A DNA stretch of 64,000 nt, taken from assembly GCA_024734555.1 (NCBI GenBank), contig JANPWX010019815.1:1690359-1754358 (forward strand), given 5' to 3'. The stretch comes from Trochalopteron elliotii. Taxonomy: Eukaryota; Chordata; Aves; Passeriformes; Leiothrichidae. Under the pieces are notes generated by a model that saw nothing but the letters and a program-made list of their open reading frames with translations, ran no database searches and was not told the origin of the DNA. The first letter of the stretch is position 1. Every line of letters starts with the position of its first letter. Shown here in pieces: positions 37,601 to 49,600 of the stretch. A program made the position numbers and the translations under genes.

Positions 37601-38292
37601 GCACTTAAGTACTATATAGTCACTTTAATAACTGTTCATAGCAAAATTCTGTTATCAAATTACATATATTTTTCTCAGCCTCATCCGCACTACACAGGAT
37701 CCTGCCTTTCTGTAGGTTGGCACAAATCACTTTAGGATTACTTTTGGTTTTGGGGTTATTTTTCCTTTTCCCCATTTTTTGAAAAGGGAGTCAGAGCTGT
37801 GTTTATACAATGACATCTCTTCTTGAGAACACAACATGGTTTGTTCTGGGCTTTTTAAACACATTTCAATGGCTGGTGTCCTACTTTTGGTTCCTGGATG
37901 AAAAGTGTGGTTTTAATTTTCCCCAGTGGAACATTTGCAGCATCTGGAAAGTAGCACAACCTACATTCAAGTGAAAGTGTCTTGCACATGTGTTGTGATG
38001 TCTTAAATTCATTAATCAGTATCTGATGATAGCCAAAATACTTCTGGGTATGTTCTAATGAATTTCTGTGTAAAACAGAGAAACTGATTTCATTTTCTGA
38101 TTTTTCTTCTAGGAAAATCCGAATGATCTACAGTTCTGGATGGGGGATATTTATACTCCTGGGTATGATACCCTGTTAAAAAAGAAGGAGAGAGAAAAAA
38201 AGCATTCAAAATATTGCCGAATCATTCTGTTCATGGTACTAGCCATTTGCATCCTAATTACTGTAATCACACTTAGTGTTTTACTTACTTAG
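28520..38292 (+). CDS. MINAR2: MINAR2 (KIAA1024L), complete three-exon coding region
   Basis: Exons 28520-28690, 37066-37311 and 38113-38292 join in phase 0 to a 198-residue protein, close to the ~190 residues of mammalian MINAR2. MINAR2 (membrane integral NOTCH2-associated receptor 2) is a small membrane protein needed for hearing in humans and mice and reported to bind cholesterol. The N-terminus [18 protein letters not shown] and the exon 3 core [17 protein letters not shown] are nearly as in mammals. Residues about 173-198 form a single hydrophobic segment ending at the last residue, preceded by a Lys/Glu-rich stretch, so the bulk should face the cytosol. The start was chosen by family homology; in-frame ATGs exist upstream (28373). 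Splice sites are GT-AG and the frame is intact. It lies between ADAMTS19 and CHSY3 in the same orientation, as in mammals. Confidence 0.95.
29300..30240. other. GC-rich segment inside MINAR2 intron 1
   Basis: Markedly richer in G+C than its surroundings, with CpGs clustered around 29870-29960 and 30080-30160, and long purine- or pyrimidine-rich tracts. A G-run cluster at 29510-29590 could form a G-quadruplex. It may be a promoter for an alternative or antisense transcript. I saw no TATA box or splice structure that settles this. Confidence 0.45.
31935..32415 (-). mobile_element. CR1 LINE 3' fragment
   Basis: The left end is the classic CR1 3' terminus seen in reverse (GGAATCATGGAATCATAG). 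It is followed by the conserved 3' UTR and end of ORF2 in antisense ('gagttggaaaggagctta', 'ccaactcctctgccat', 'ggctgaacaacctcagct'). Truncated at the 5' end and inactive. Confidence 0.93.
32860..33690 (-). other. Unclassified segment, possibly an old LTR fragment
   Basis: The composition differs from its flanks. The minus strand has an open frame of 185 codons (32870-33427) with no recognised domain. It also has a TGGTGACACCC stretch near 33050 that resembles a retroviral primer site downstream of an LTR-like end. No second LTR was found. This is a weak call, and unique intron sequence is equally possible. Confidence 0.22.
36700..36783 (+). repeat. 41-bp-period minisatellite, about two units
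   Basis: CAGTTCTCCACAGCACTG at 36700 recurs with one change at 36741, and a partial third copy starts near 36769. Confidence 0.8.
37066..37311 (+). CDS. MINAR2: MINAR2 second coding exon
   Basis: 82 codons between a TGTGTCTTACAG acceptor and a GTAATT donor, beginning REKK. It carries the conserved [20 protein letters not shown] stretch and the following PSWTVQDYD. As I recall, the human protein has the same blocks with a shorter or diverged first part, which explains the slightly longer bird protein. Confidence 0.94.
37312..38112 (+). other. MINAR2: MINAR2 intron 2
   Basis: 801 bp with a GTAATT donor and a TTTTTCTTCTAG acceptor. Plain sequence without recognised repeats. Confidence 0.9.
38113..38292 (+). 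CDS. MINAR2: MINAR2 last coding exon with the membrane segment
   Basis: 59 codons then TAG. The family-conserved N-terminal half is followed by a basic [11 protein letters not shown] stretch and then the hydrophobic C-terminal helix ending VLLT. The membrane helix at the extreme C-terminus suggests tail-anchored-type insertion. Confidence 0.95.
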   Translation, partial: ENPNDLQFWMGDIYTPGYDTLLKKKEREKKHSKYCRIILFMVLAICILITVITLSVLLT

Positions 38293-38322
38293 TATAGCCA
38301 AAAGATGATGGAAACTTTTTTC

Positions 38323-38328
38323 AATAAA
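38323..38328 (+). terminator. MINAR2: MINAR2 poly(A) signal
   Basis: AATAAA 31 bp after the stop, followed by T-rich sequence with TCTGGTTTT around 38352-38360. If this is the only site used, the 3' UTR is very short. Confidence 0.65.
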
Positions 38329-38344
38329 TATTTTTATTAAACTA

Positions 38345-40080
38345 TTCCCTTCTCTGGTTTTATTTGAATTCCATTTTTTTAAATCACAAACACAATTTAT
38401 TTGACATCACTTCTTCAAAACATTCCTGTACAGCACAAGAAATTGACCCTGAAAAGAGACAAATATTCTGAGCATGGCTGAATGTCTCCTTACAGGTATA
38501 ATTTGAAAAGAAAACTCTATCTTTTTTAGTGCCACCTTTGGAATAGTGATTTAAGTCATAATGTGTGGTATGTTACATATTGTGTGTGTAGACAACCAGC
38601 TGACTATTTCTTCTAATAAACACCTACCATCCTCTTTGTCTTTTTCTGATAGCCATTTTTAGAATATAGAAAAGCATTATAAAGCATCATTCAAGATTTC
38701 ACAAAGAATTATAAAACAAAAATTAACACATTACTTAGTGACTGAATAAATTGCTGCAATGATGAAGCATGTAGCAAAAGCCAGCCTAAATGCATAAATA
38801 TTTTCTTACATTTGTCAGAGGAGAAAAACAAAAATTATATCACTGAGTTTCTATCAAAAAAATTCCCTGAGACCTGTGACAAATTTCTTTCATTACTAGG
38901 TCATTTTCTTTCAACATACAACATTTCTGCCATCCCAAAAGGTTGAGTGACAATTTTGTTTGTTTGTTTTTTAACAGAATCTGAGGAGTACTACAATATA
39001 AACTGGAATTAATGCACCTTAAAAATTTTAAACTTATATAACCAGGCTGTGAAAAAGGATCTTTGTCAATCAAAGGGACAAAATGAAATGTTTAGACAGC
39101 ACAGGCAGTTAAGTTCATTCGCCTCAGAATAATTCAGAAGAATCAAAACATGAGATAAAATGACAAAATAAAAAGTGAGCAAACAGGGAGACAGGAACTT
39201 TGAGAAATTATTTTCTTTCTGAAAAGATACTCTGGGTGCTACAAACCCTTTATACCTCTGCATTTGATATTCAAGAAGCTATGGATACTACTGAGATAGG
39301 GATTCCCTTTTTGAAAGAGTATCTCACAGATGCACAGAAGCTGGAAAGTTGAGGTTATACCAGGTCTGCTTCTTGTCCCACAGAACGTGTTTTGGGTTAG
39401 TCAGGAATAGAACTAAGGTAGAAGGTTTATACTGTCCCCTCTGAATTCTAGAATGTGCCCCACTTACAGCAGGTTTACAGTGCTTTAACTCATGTCAAGA
39501 TGAATTCATCTTCAGACAAGTGTATTTCGTTCCTTCCTTCTCATCTAGTCCATGATTGATTCTTGTGTGTGCAGTGACTTCTTGGACCCTACTCTAGCTT
39601 ATACTATAAGTAGTTTGAAGATTCAACTAAAATTCAAGCTAAAAAAGATTATTGCTTTAATCTGGTGTGCAGACAACAGCAAAAGAGTAGCAGCATTTAA
39701 ATGGATGTGCATAAAATTAGTATCCCTGTTACAAAATTTGGCATTGCTGTAAATATACAAGGGAACTCAGTCTCCTGTCTTCCTGCAGTTTCAGTGCAGA
39801 TGGGGGTTCTTGTCTGAAAGATCAGGCCCATTCAGTTTACAAAAGTAACAGCTTGGGAGTATTTTACAAGACTAATAGCTGACATTATGAAGTAAGTACT
39901 CACATTAAACCAACAATACTTGACTTTTTTCCAGCCCAAGTACATTTGCTTTAAGTGCATTGCATATAGTGCAGAGACGTACTTTTGTAAATTATTGAGG
40001 CCTGCAGGCTGGAAGCCTAAAAGCAAAGAGCTCTGTAATTTCCAGGAAAACAGCCAATAACGCGACTTTCTCAACTGCAT
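38345..40080. other. Intergenic after MINAR2
   Basis: No gene or clear repeat was recognised. Open frames are under 85 codons. Confidence 0.5.
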
Positions 40081-40228
40081 TACTCTGCGAGGGGCTTAGC
40101 TGAAAGGATAAAGCCGTTTTCTCCACAAGTTCACCACGGGCTGTTTTACTCCGATTTCACTGCTGTCACCTAGCGGAGAGCCAGCGAAGAGGAAAAATGT
40201 GTCAGGCGTGAAGATGCCGGTTTGGACT

Positions 40229-40263
<35 letters not shown>

Positions 40264-40560
40264 AATGTAGTGTTTCTCCCGGCTGCGGCGGAAGAGTCGC
40301 CGGGCTTCTTGCGCTCCCGGGGCGATCGCGGTGGCGATGCGGGCTCCTTTGGTGACCCCTCGCGGCCGAGCGCGGCGGGCGGAGGGACTCCACGGCTCCA
40401 GCGGATTGCCGGGAAGTGGCGCAGCCTGCGGAGGGCCGGCAGAGAAGAGAAGGCTGCTCCGTGCCCGGCGGGAGCGTCTGCCCGCCCGTAGAGGACGGGG
40501 CTTGCTGCTGCGCCCCTCGGAGAGCGCTGGCGTGGGGAGAACCCATTGTTTGTGCAAAAG
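40080..40560. promoter_or_regulatory. Orphan CpG-rich island between MINAR2 and CHSY3
   Basis: Dense CpGs, especially 40270-40540, with SP1-type GGGCGG/CCGCCC-like words in an otherwise AT-rich interval. Open frames on both strands (for example 40258-40740, minus strand) are low-complexity Arg/Pro/Ser-rich and look incidental. It may be an unannotated promoter (lncRNA or distal CHSY3 or MINAR2 start). The poly(T) on its left could alternatively be the tail of a minus-strand retrocopy. Confidence 0.45.
40231..40259. repeat. Poly(T) run of 29
   Basis: Sits directly left of the GC-rich island that follows. Confidence 0.93.
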
Positions 40561-40997
40561 CGAACTGTGCTCCTGGTGATGGGAAAATAAACAACGCTTG
40601 AATACTTTGAGAGGACCCAACCAGCTCAACAGAGTGCGAGACAAAGACTGCTCTTCAGGGGAGAGTGGTGGAGCCTCAGAATCCTTTGTACCATGTGCTA
40701 ACTCTAAAAGCAATAAATTAGACACCCCTCCCTTAATCATTTGTATTACTTTTCATATCTTGAAGAAAAAAAGGATAAATTATTAGTTGGTAGCCATTGT
40801 TGTGTGTTGTTTCGTTTGTCATGTGAGTTTTTTGCTTTTGTTGGTTTGGGTAGTTTGGGGTTCTTTTAATTCATTAGTGACAGAGACTGGAGAAGATAAG
40901 TCATCGGACAACGTTCATAATAAACTAGTATCAGTATTGGTGGTTGGAGAACAGAATCCTCAGTGTATTCCAAAAGTTAAAAAACTATAAAAAAAGG

Positions 40998-41345
40998 AGG
41001 CTTGGGGGGGGACCTTGTTGCTCTCTACAGCTACATGAAAAGAAGTTGTAGACATGTGGGTGTCAGCCTCTTTTCCCATATAGCAAATGACAGAACAAGA
41101 GGAAATGGCCTCAAGTTGTGCCAGAGGAGATTTGGAATGGATATTATAAAAAATTCACTGGAATGGTTGTCATGCACTGAAACAGGCTGCCCAGAGAAGT
41201 GATGGAGTCACCACCTATGAAAGAGTTCAACAAGTGTATGGGCAGGATTTGTATGGACGTGGTTTAGTGGTCATTACAGTGGTGCTGGTTTAAGAGTTGG
41301 CACTGATTATCTTAGAGGTGTTTTCCAACCTTAATCATTACGTGA
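40998..41345 (+). mobile_element. CR1 LINE 3' fragment
   Basis: Starts in the end of ORF2 ('gaccttgttgctctctacagctac'-type text) and continues with CR1 3' features: 'ggcctcaagttgtgccagag', 'caggctgcccagagaagt' and 'cttagaggtgttttccaacc'. 5'-truncated and mutated. Confidence 0.93.
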
Positions 41346-41454
41346 GTCCATGAATGAAACAGCTCTACTAGGTAAGTTTCCAGCAAGTAATCTCTGTTTT
41401 CACTGGTCTCTTCCTACCCTAAGAGCACACTTACGCATATAATTTCATACTTTC

Positions 41455-42110
41455 ACAGAATCACAGAAAATGCTGAATTGGAAGGGGCCCATCAGGATCA
41501 TAACTCCCACTCCTGGTCCTGCCCAGGATATCCCAATAATCTCACCATATGCCTGAGACTATTGTCCAAATGCTTCTTGAATGCTGTGACCAGCTTCCTG
41601 GGGAAGCGCCTGATCACTCCCTGGGTGAAACACCTTTTCCTGGCATCCAACCTAAATTCACCTTCACTCAGCTTCATTACGTTTCTTCAAGTCCTGTCAC
41701 TGGTCACAAGAGTGAAGGGATTGGTACCTGTTCCTCTGTTTCACCCTGTGTGGATGTTGAAGACCTCAGGGAGGTCTTCCCTCATCTCCTCCAGGCTGAA
41801 CAAACCAAGTGACCTCAGCCACTCCTCACATGGCTTGCCTCCCAGACCCTTGACCATCCTCACAGCCCTCCTTTGTATGCTTTCCAATAGCTTAATGTCT
41901 TTTTTGTACTGTGACACCCAACTGCTCCCAGCACTCGAGGTGAGGCTGTTCCAGTTCAGAGCAGAGTGAGAAAATCCCCTCCCTTGCCTGGCTGTGTCTG
42001 ATGCCCCCCAGGACAGGGTTGGCCCTCCTGGCTGCCAGGGCACTGCTGGCTCACCATCAACTTGCCCTTAACAAGGACCCCCAGATTCCTTTCCTGCTTC
42101 CCTGAAGAAA
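41455..42110 (-). mobile_element. CR1 LINE 3' fragment
   Basis: The left end TCACAGAATCACAGAA is the reversed CR1 3' terminus. Antisense ORF2/3' UTR follows ('ccaaatgcttcttgaa', 'cttcctggggaag', 'ctccaggctgaac', 'cagccctcctttgtatgctt'). It lies tail-to-tail with the + copy 110 bp to its left. Confidence 0.93.
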
Positions 42111-43635
42111 ACTTAACTTCAATAAGACTTTAAACAGGTGCTTAAAGATAAGAAAGAAGTCAAGTTTGCTTCAGAACATAAAAAAACCTTGGCATGATTT
42201 TAAATTTTTTATTCCTATAGTAATCAACTCAAATAGCAGCAAAGACTCCTATGTAGTCAGTGAAACTTGTTAACACACCAAGTTGATACATCAATATATT
42301 ACCAGCACCTCTAAAATGATGTAGAACAATGGTGTAACTGTGGTAGAATACTAGCTTTTACCAGGAAAACCAACATTTGCAATACCATGCAGGAATTTCT
42401 CTTATAGACTGCACAGCAACAACCTGGGGAGCAAATAAGAGTTCTGCAGATTGTTCCTACTTATAATTGCACTGGCAATTACTATATTTCACAAGAGATT
42501 TTAGAGAATTTATCTTTTCTCCAGTAAATAAAGATTAGCTTTTAAAACGACCTAATTGATTGAACTTTTTTACTGGCTTCCACTACAACTACTCTCCTAA
42601 TTCACTAGAACATATTGGAAGATTCTGTTGAGGAAATTCTCAGCCTTTCTCTTCCTTTGCTTCATTCTCCTCATCCCAAAAACGCCCAGAAATATGCAAC
42701 TGTGTTCTCATATTATTTGGTTTTGGCCTGTAAAGCTGCTGAAAACAGAGTCCTCCTTGGTTCTGGCCGTTCAACAGGCACAATTTGGGAAAATTACATC
42801 TACCATTCCATTTCAGTAAAGCACAGACCTAGTCCATGAAAAGAATCTCACAGGGCTTTTTGATTTAGCAGGGTATAGTTTTTCATCTTCCAGACTAATT
42901 TTTTTTTTCCTTCCAATGCACCTATTAGAGAAGGCAATGTCTATAACAAAAAAGGGGAGGGAAAGAGACAGTGAATTGAATTGCCATGAGAAAAATTAGC
43001 TGGTCACATCAGGATTTGAAAAAGAAAGAAGCAATGTGAGTTGTGAGTTGCAATATACCATAAATATCTCTGGATAGGGAAGAAGTTACTCCTTTAATTA
43101 TGATATTTTGGTGAATGGTGAATGAGTAACCATAATAGCCAAACCTGTGTGGATGATGTGCATCTACTATTATCACTGAAAGATCCTGAAAATCTGCCAC
43201 AAACTTCCCTACCCAAGTCCCACTGATTAGTTCAGAGATATTTTGAAGCAGATCAGACTGCTGAGTACACTCCAAGTATCTATTCTATGTGGTTATGCTC
43301 CTGTGAGTTGAGTAAATTCACTGAAATACAAATTTATGGGGGAATCTAATCAGCCATCAGACAGCCATCCAGCAAAGCAAATACAATGCTTCTGTCAACT
43401 ATTTTCTTATGTGGTTTTACTGGTTAGAAAACGCAACTAGATTTGAAAACTTAGAGTAGTAATTACCTGCTGTAAAAGTGACAGGTGTAAGATAAAGTGT
43501 ATCATCTCTTTGTTGCACAAGATAAATTTTAAAAGATTTTAGCACCTAGTATTTTAAGTGGATTACACTTTTTGATTTAGCAACAGTACTTCCTCCTATA
43601 TAGCTTCCTTTGTGAAAAATGCCTTTAGGATTATC

Positions 43636-43638
<3 letters not shown>

Positions 43639-43676
<38 letters not shown>
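43639..43676. repeat. Poly(T) run of 38
   Basis: Uninterrupted T run in intergenic DNA. Confidence 0.93.
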
Positions 43677-43681
<5 letters not shown>

Positions 43682-46600
43682 CCTTGATTAATCTTACTTA
43701 CTTACCAGTTCTGCTGGGGCCTTACCTGCACGGCCATAACCTGTTTATTTGTAAACCTGATTATTTGCATTCTGGGGAAATGTATTACTGAATGCAGGAA
43801 AGACTCCTGTGTCTGTGAGATCCTGACTGTATTGAAAGGCTTTCGCTGTTCCAACTCTTATTTCCCATGATACTGGTTTGGACTCAAGACACTGCTAGAC
43901 CCTTATTCAGGTACCTGGATTCATAGGTAGGAACACGACATGTGCCATGGTTCAATTGATTTTTCAGCAGCCTGGTGGCACTGCAAACTCAGAGTGGTAA
44001 GTCAAGTTTGATAGGCCTGTGCCGACTTGCAGTCCATTGTCTAAAAGGAGGCCAACAGAACAATGGTAGAGAAAAATAAATTTCTTCATGTAAGAAGAAA
44101 AATGTAACTCCATGAATCTAAATCTGTAAAAGATATAACTTTCAAGATTTGGGATTTGTGGGAGAATTGTCCCCTCCCCTCCTCTCCAAACAAAAACACA
44201 TTCCAGGCAAATTTCTGCTGAAGAACAGATGTAGTTCAAGTTTGAACTGAGGTGTTTGAATGAACATGTGCTTTAGGTAAGTAGCTTTTTACCAGATCCC
44301 TCTTTACCTGTTGATTTCTTCCTTTTGCAGCTGTTTCTTAGTGAGCTTCTCCCTGGGAGCAGCCAGTCTGGTCAGTGGTGGCAGTTCATCCTGACAGGCA
44401 ACCCTCTTCCTGACAGAGATACTTGCCAGAATTTTCTAATCATGGAAGCCGACTTTGTGAATCTTTGAAACTGGAAATTTGTTGCAATGATCTTGATATG
44501 GCTAAATGCTGATCATGAGACACTGAATCCAAGAGTCAGAATAGTCAGCTACAAATTACATATTGATAAGGGTTCTTTTTCCTCACCAGACCTATTGTAA
44601 ATCATCTGGTGGTGGAAAAAGTGCTGGACACTCTCTTCTCTGATATATTACATTTTATTAAGACAACCCAGCAATAGAAATCCTGTACACAATTATATTT
44701 TCAATATATTATTGTAACCATGTGGCAGGCAATTTTTAGGTTGAGCGGGAAGAATGGTTAATTCATAGCAGCATGACTTGCTATGTAATTTTCATGAAAA
44801 CACACACATCTTGGGTTGGTGTGCATTATTTTTTCCATCCATCACAGACAATTCAGTGTATGAAGCAGCCTTCCTGAGTAGGGCTTGTTTCTCTCTGGAG
44901 TTTCCTCTGTGTTGATGGTGCTCTTTTTGGAAATTCTCCAATAGGCCACTCACAGCTCAGAAATCAATTTGCTGCAGCTGCTGTAGTAAATTGAAACTCT
45001 TGTAGCTGTAAGTGGCTTCATCTGTGGGAATTCTTGTTGCCTGTGGTAAGGTTAGTCCTCTTGCAGGAAGCATTTGTGAATTTAAGGTGGAAGGCAGAAA
45101 GCTTTATGGCAGCAAAGTTATTGTTCAACACACAGCACAAATCTATTGAGTATTGGGCTTATTTGCTTCAAATTTGGCAGGCTGCTGTTTTTAATACCTG
45201 TGGGCATGTGTGCCTGTTCAGCCTTTAAGGCTTCTTTTCTCTAGACACAACTGAATACTGAAAACACACTTATAAGCGTGCATGCTGAAGTAGTTTTTTG
45301 TTCAGCTGTTTAGGTCCCTCTTCTAAATATCTTGGTCCTTTCTCAGAAAGAGAAGTGATAAAGATAGTGGAAATAACAGGGGATGGTTTTGTTGTGGGAG
45401 GTGTTTGCTTTTGTTTGAAGTCTGATTCTTCTTTTCTATACCCACATATGTTCTTTTATTTTCTGAACTGTAAGAATGATAACATTTTGAAACTGCTTGG
45501 GGTATAAAATAATCTGGATACAGAAGCCATTTAGTGAATAAGGTTTTGCAACCTTATAAGGGTGTGACAACCCTGCTGGTGAATTGCTAAAGGAGAGACT
45601 GTGTGTCTCATAAAAGTAGTTCTTAGGCTAAAATGAGGGCATTCAGTCTTTAAATTTGCATTAGTTCTCTGGCTTTTTAATGAGCAATGCCATAAATATT
45701 GTCTTAGCTCATTGAGATGTCAACTGAACCAAGTGTTAGTAAACTACCATGTGGATAATTTGCATAGTTGAGGGCCTAAATTTTTATTTTTACTTTCATT
45801 TTTTTTAATGTCTGTTTCTTAATATGAACTGCATCAAGTTTCAGAATCATTTGTGGAGGAAAAAAATTCAAGTAAGGAATCTGGAAGCTCTGTTTTGTCT
45901 GAAATGGTCTGTATTGCTCTAAAGGTCTGACAAGTTATTGCACCCCATAAACACTTCTGAAATGCCTGCAATATTAAGTTACCATATAGCACAGTTTATA
46001 GAGACTGTTTAAAAATAAAATAACGAGAAATGGAATGGAAAGCCTCCTAATTTGTTAAGATTAAGCTGAGGATAAAGAGAAAGCCATGACATTAAATCAG
46101 GCTTTGTCCCTGATTGAAATGTGACATAGAAAGTATACTTAGGACAACAATAAATCCTGGGCAAGGCATTTAGAATTGAACGAGCTGATTCAACAAATCT
46201 GGCTTTTTACATATGGGCTACAATATTAAATATTAGAAGTAATTAAGTTGGAAATACAAGTTTATGCAAGGCTCAAAGCTAGAGAAAAATGGTTCTTCAG
46301 ACACATGGAGTAGAGATATTGTTTGCAGCATGTAAGGCAGTGTGTTAAATTGGCAAGTTGTTAAATCCTGAGGCAGTAGAAAACAAGTGGGTAAAAGGGT
46401 TTATAGCAGTAATGTTGTATGGAAATGAATGCTGCAGTACACTGCAAACTGCAAAGAGAAAGAAGAATTCACTAAGAGCCTAAATGTATATCTAACCTTG
46501 AAGTGAGAAATCAGCTTATTTGGGTGTTTTTTTGACAAAAATAAAGGCAGTTGATGGTAGGATCTGTATAGTGAAGTCCATTGAATTTCACCTTAGTGAC

Positions 46601-49600
46601 TACATTTAAGAGTATGTGCCTTGGTCAGATACTCCCCCCAGTGCTGTGTCCGCACCCCAACGACAAGTGAGGAGTAGTGACCTTGTTTTCAGAAGGCAAT
46701 TCTGCCATCAGAACGTCTGCTTCCATTCCAAGTGAGATCTCCTTCCTTTACAGTAGATTATTCCCTGCACTCCTGAGTTTGTGCACAAGTTGTGATGATG
46801 GCTCAGTCAGATGCTGCCAAAGTGCCTGACCTTCCTCTCTCTGCATCCTGGCAGCAAGCAGCTATCACTGACCTTTCCATTTGTTTGACACCTGTAACAT
46901 TTCTTGGATCCTCAGTTGTACACCTCTTGCTCCAGGCATGCTCTTCAGTGTATTTTGAATCCTGAATTAAGCAGAGGCCTGTAAAGCTGCATTTCTCACC
47001 CAGCTTGGAGCTGACTCGGTTGAAGGCACACAGGGATGTGGGCACCCTGCCTGTCAGACAGGCAGTTCAGACAAGGAGCTGGACACTGAAGCAACTCAGC
47101 AGGCTGTACTGGCTACCTGGGGAGTGGAGCAGCCCTGCAATTGGGGTAATTGGGCAGGCAGCATTGGTCATCTCTGCTGGCTCCCACTCTGGTTTTCCCA
47201 ACCAGAAAACTTGCTGGTTTCCACAAGAAACTTCTTGTGGGATCACTTCACTCTGGAGAGGTGACCCTGTCTTTTAATGAAAAAGATCCTCCCCACTTTC
47301 TCCTCTGCATATGTCTTAACATGTTATGACTGGGGGCTGAATGCTTGCTGAAAATAATTTTTTTTTTTTGCTGTTGTTTTCTTAAGCCATTTTAACTTCA
47401 TCATTCAGCATGGTAATGTGGACCATAAATGTAAGATACAGTGACAGCACACTAAAACCAAAATTATAGGTATTTCTGTGAATTATCAGGAGTTGCTTAG
47501 TGTCCAAAATCTATTTCAAAACTAGTAATTAAGTAAACTGCTGTCGTATGCTTATGAAGTTTTAAAGAACAAGCTGTTACTGATGATTTTGGCAGAATCA
47601 ATCGGAGAAACGTGTTGATCAATGAGACGATGAGAAAGACATCCGTTATAAAGTTCTGCAAACTAAAGAGAGCTAAATTCTGTCACTAGTAGCACAGTGG
47701 TATACTACACTTGATTGACAAGTACTAAAGTCCAGGAAGCCTTCCCTGCCTGCTCTCCATTGGAAGATGTGCTTCCAGCACATCTATACCTTTAAAACTT
47801 GATAACAATAAGGGGCGTGTCTTAAGGATTCGTTCTAATGCATCTGAATAATATCCTCTTCAAAAAAAAAATGTTCAATGGCTTAGGATTTTGTAATTTT
47901 TTTTCTTTCATACATGCTATTCAGAGAGGATATCAGGATGCCTTGGAAGTTGTTCTTTGTAGCATCAGCAGTGTTTTAAAGAAATCCTCCTTTTACAGTA
48001 TAGTTATGAGGTTCTACTAGGTTTCTTTTCTGATACAAAGTTAGCTCCTGCTGATCCATCCTTGTTATATCTGTATATACCAACATCATATTTGGTTATC
48101 TGACATAGTTCAAGTTTATGGAGGCAGCTACATCCACATCTTGCTTCTAGCTAGCTTCCATTAAGCTTCAAAATAAATCAGTATATTTTTGCCACTCCCT
48201 CTGACATATTTTTAAGTGTGCCATATTTACAGCACAGGTGATGCAATATTCTCTGGGGGCTTGCTTGCCACACTGAGCTATCTTAGCCAGTGTCACACCA
48301 TCTGCAGGAAAGCTGTATGAGCACCTACATCAGAGTCATGCTTTGCATTAGGCCCTGGGACCTCGAAAAATGACCATTATACATTTAAATAAACAGATTT
48401 CAAAATGAATGAGTAAAGACTGATGAAAACAGATAGGCTCTGAAATATGATGCTCTCAGAGACAGGATGCAGATGACCAGGTGCTGTTAAGCAACAGTTC
48501 TGGGCTGCTTTAAGAAGTGGGAAGCTGAGAACTCCTGGGGAGTTGGTGGCTGTCACTAAACCATAACCCAGTTCCTGGGTGAGCAGATCCTAGTCCTGAG
48601 GAACAAGGCAGGAGCTAAGAGCTGCCTGGCACAGAGCCACTGCCTAAATTATCACCATGCTACTTCTGACAAAAAAGGAGTAGCTGGTTTCTACTAAAAA
48701 AACCCAAATTCATTACTCTCTGTAAGGAGGTGAATAATTTTGTCTCTTCTTGCACATTGTTTCTTCAATGTAGTAATGTTAAGACACAAAATGACTTACT
48801 ATCTCTTCCAGAAAAAGAAAGTGAAGAAAGTTCTCAGTAAATGTTGCTCATAAACAAGAATTTTGTTTTTATTTTAATTATGCTGGCAGAATATGCCCCA
48901 AACCTAGATATTTATAGCAAGTAGAAGTAGATGCCTTTGACTTTTAACCTGATTCTGTCTTCTAAGTTCTCCTGTTTTGGAGTTTCAAATGAAATTAAAA
49001 GAAAGGAAAAAAAAGAGTTGAGACTATACAAGTTGGTTTTATAAGGTAAATTACCATAACTACTATGCAATATAATTGCAAGACTGGGGTCTAGTTTGCA
49101 AACACTTCTTTCTTCCAGAGAATATTAACACATCAAAGCAGTCAAAAAACTCTATTATGAACGTACATTTTTTAATGATACAACATAAATTTGCTTTCCA
49201 ATTAGTGTAACCTCTCCATCTACAGCTAGAATGCTCAGATGACAATTTCCATAAAAAAACCCATCTATTCCCTTGATGAAAATACTGGCAAACCAGGGAA
49301 GATGTGTGATTACTGTTGCATTGTCTAATGTGTTTAAATTTATTAAATTGTGTTTAAAAACTTCTGGTTTTCTTCAAAGTTTAATGTGATACTTTTTTGG
49401 AAGTAGAAATAACTGAAGAACCAGGAAGAAAAATGCTTATCTTTAATTTTGGAGGGTTGAGCTTTGATACTATCTTTCCATTATTTTTATTTAAAAAGCA
49501 CCAAAAAATCCCCTCAAAAAAATAATTTAACTCTGCTATTGTGAATTGAACTGTTTTGGTATGAAATTTACCCTGACAAAACTTACTGCTAATACAAGCT

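Noticed and set aside
40258..40740. 160-codon minus-strand frame as a gene
   Set aside because: Spans a CpG island and then AT-rich DNA; the product is low complexity and overlaps equally open frames on the + strand.
41478..42043. 163-codon + frame and 100-codon - frame
   Set aside because: Both fall inside the antisense CR1 fragment.
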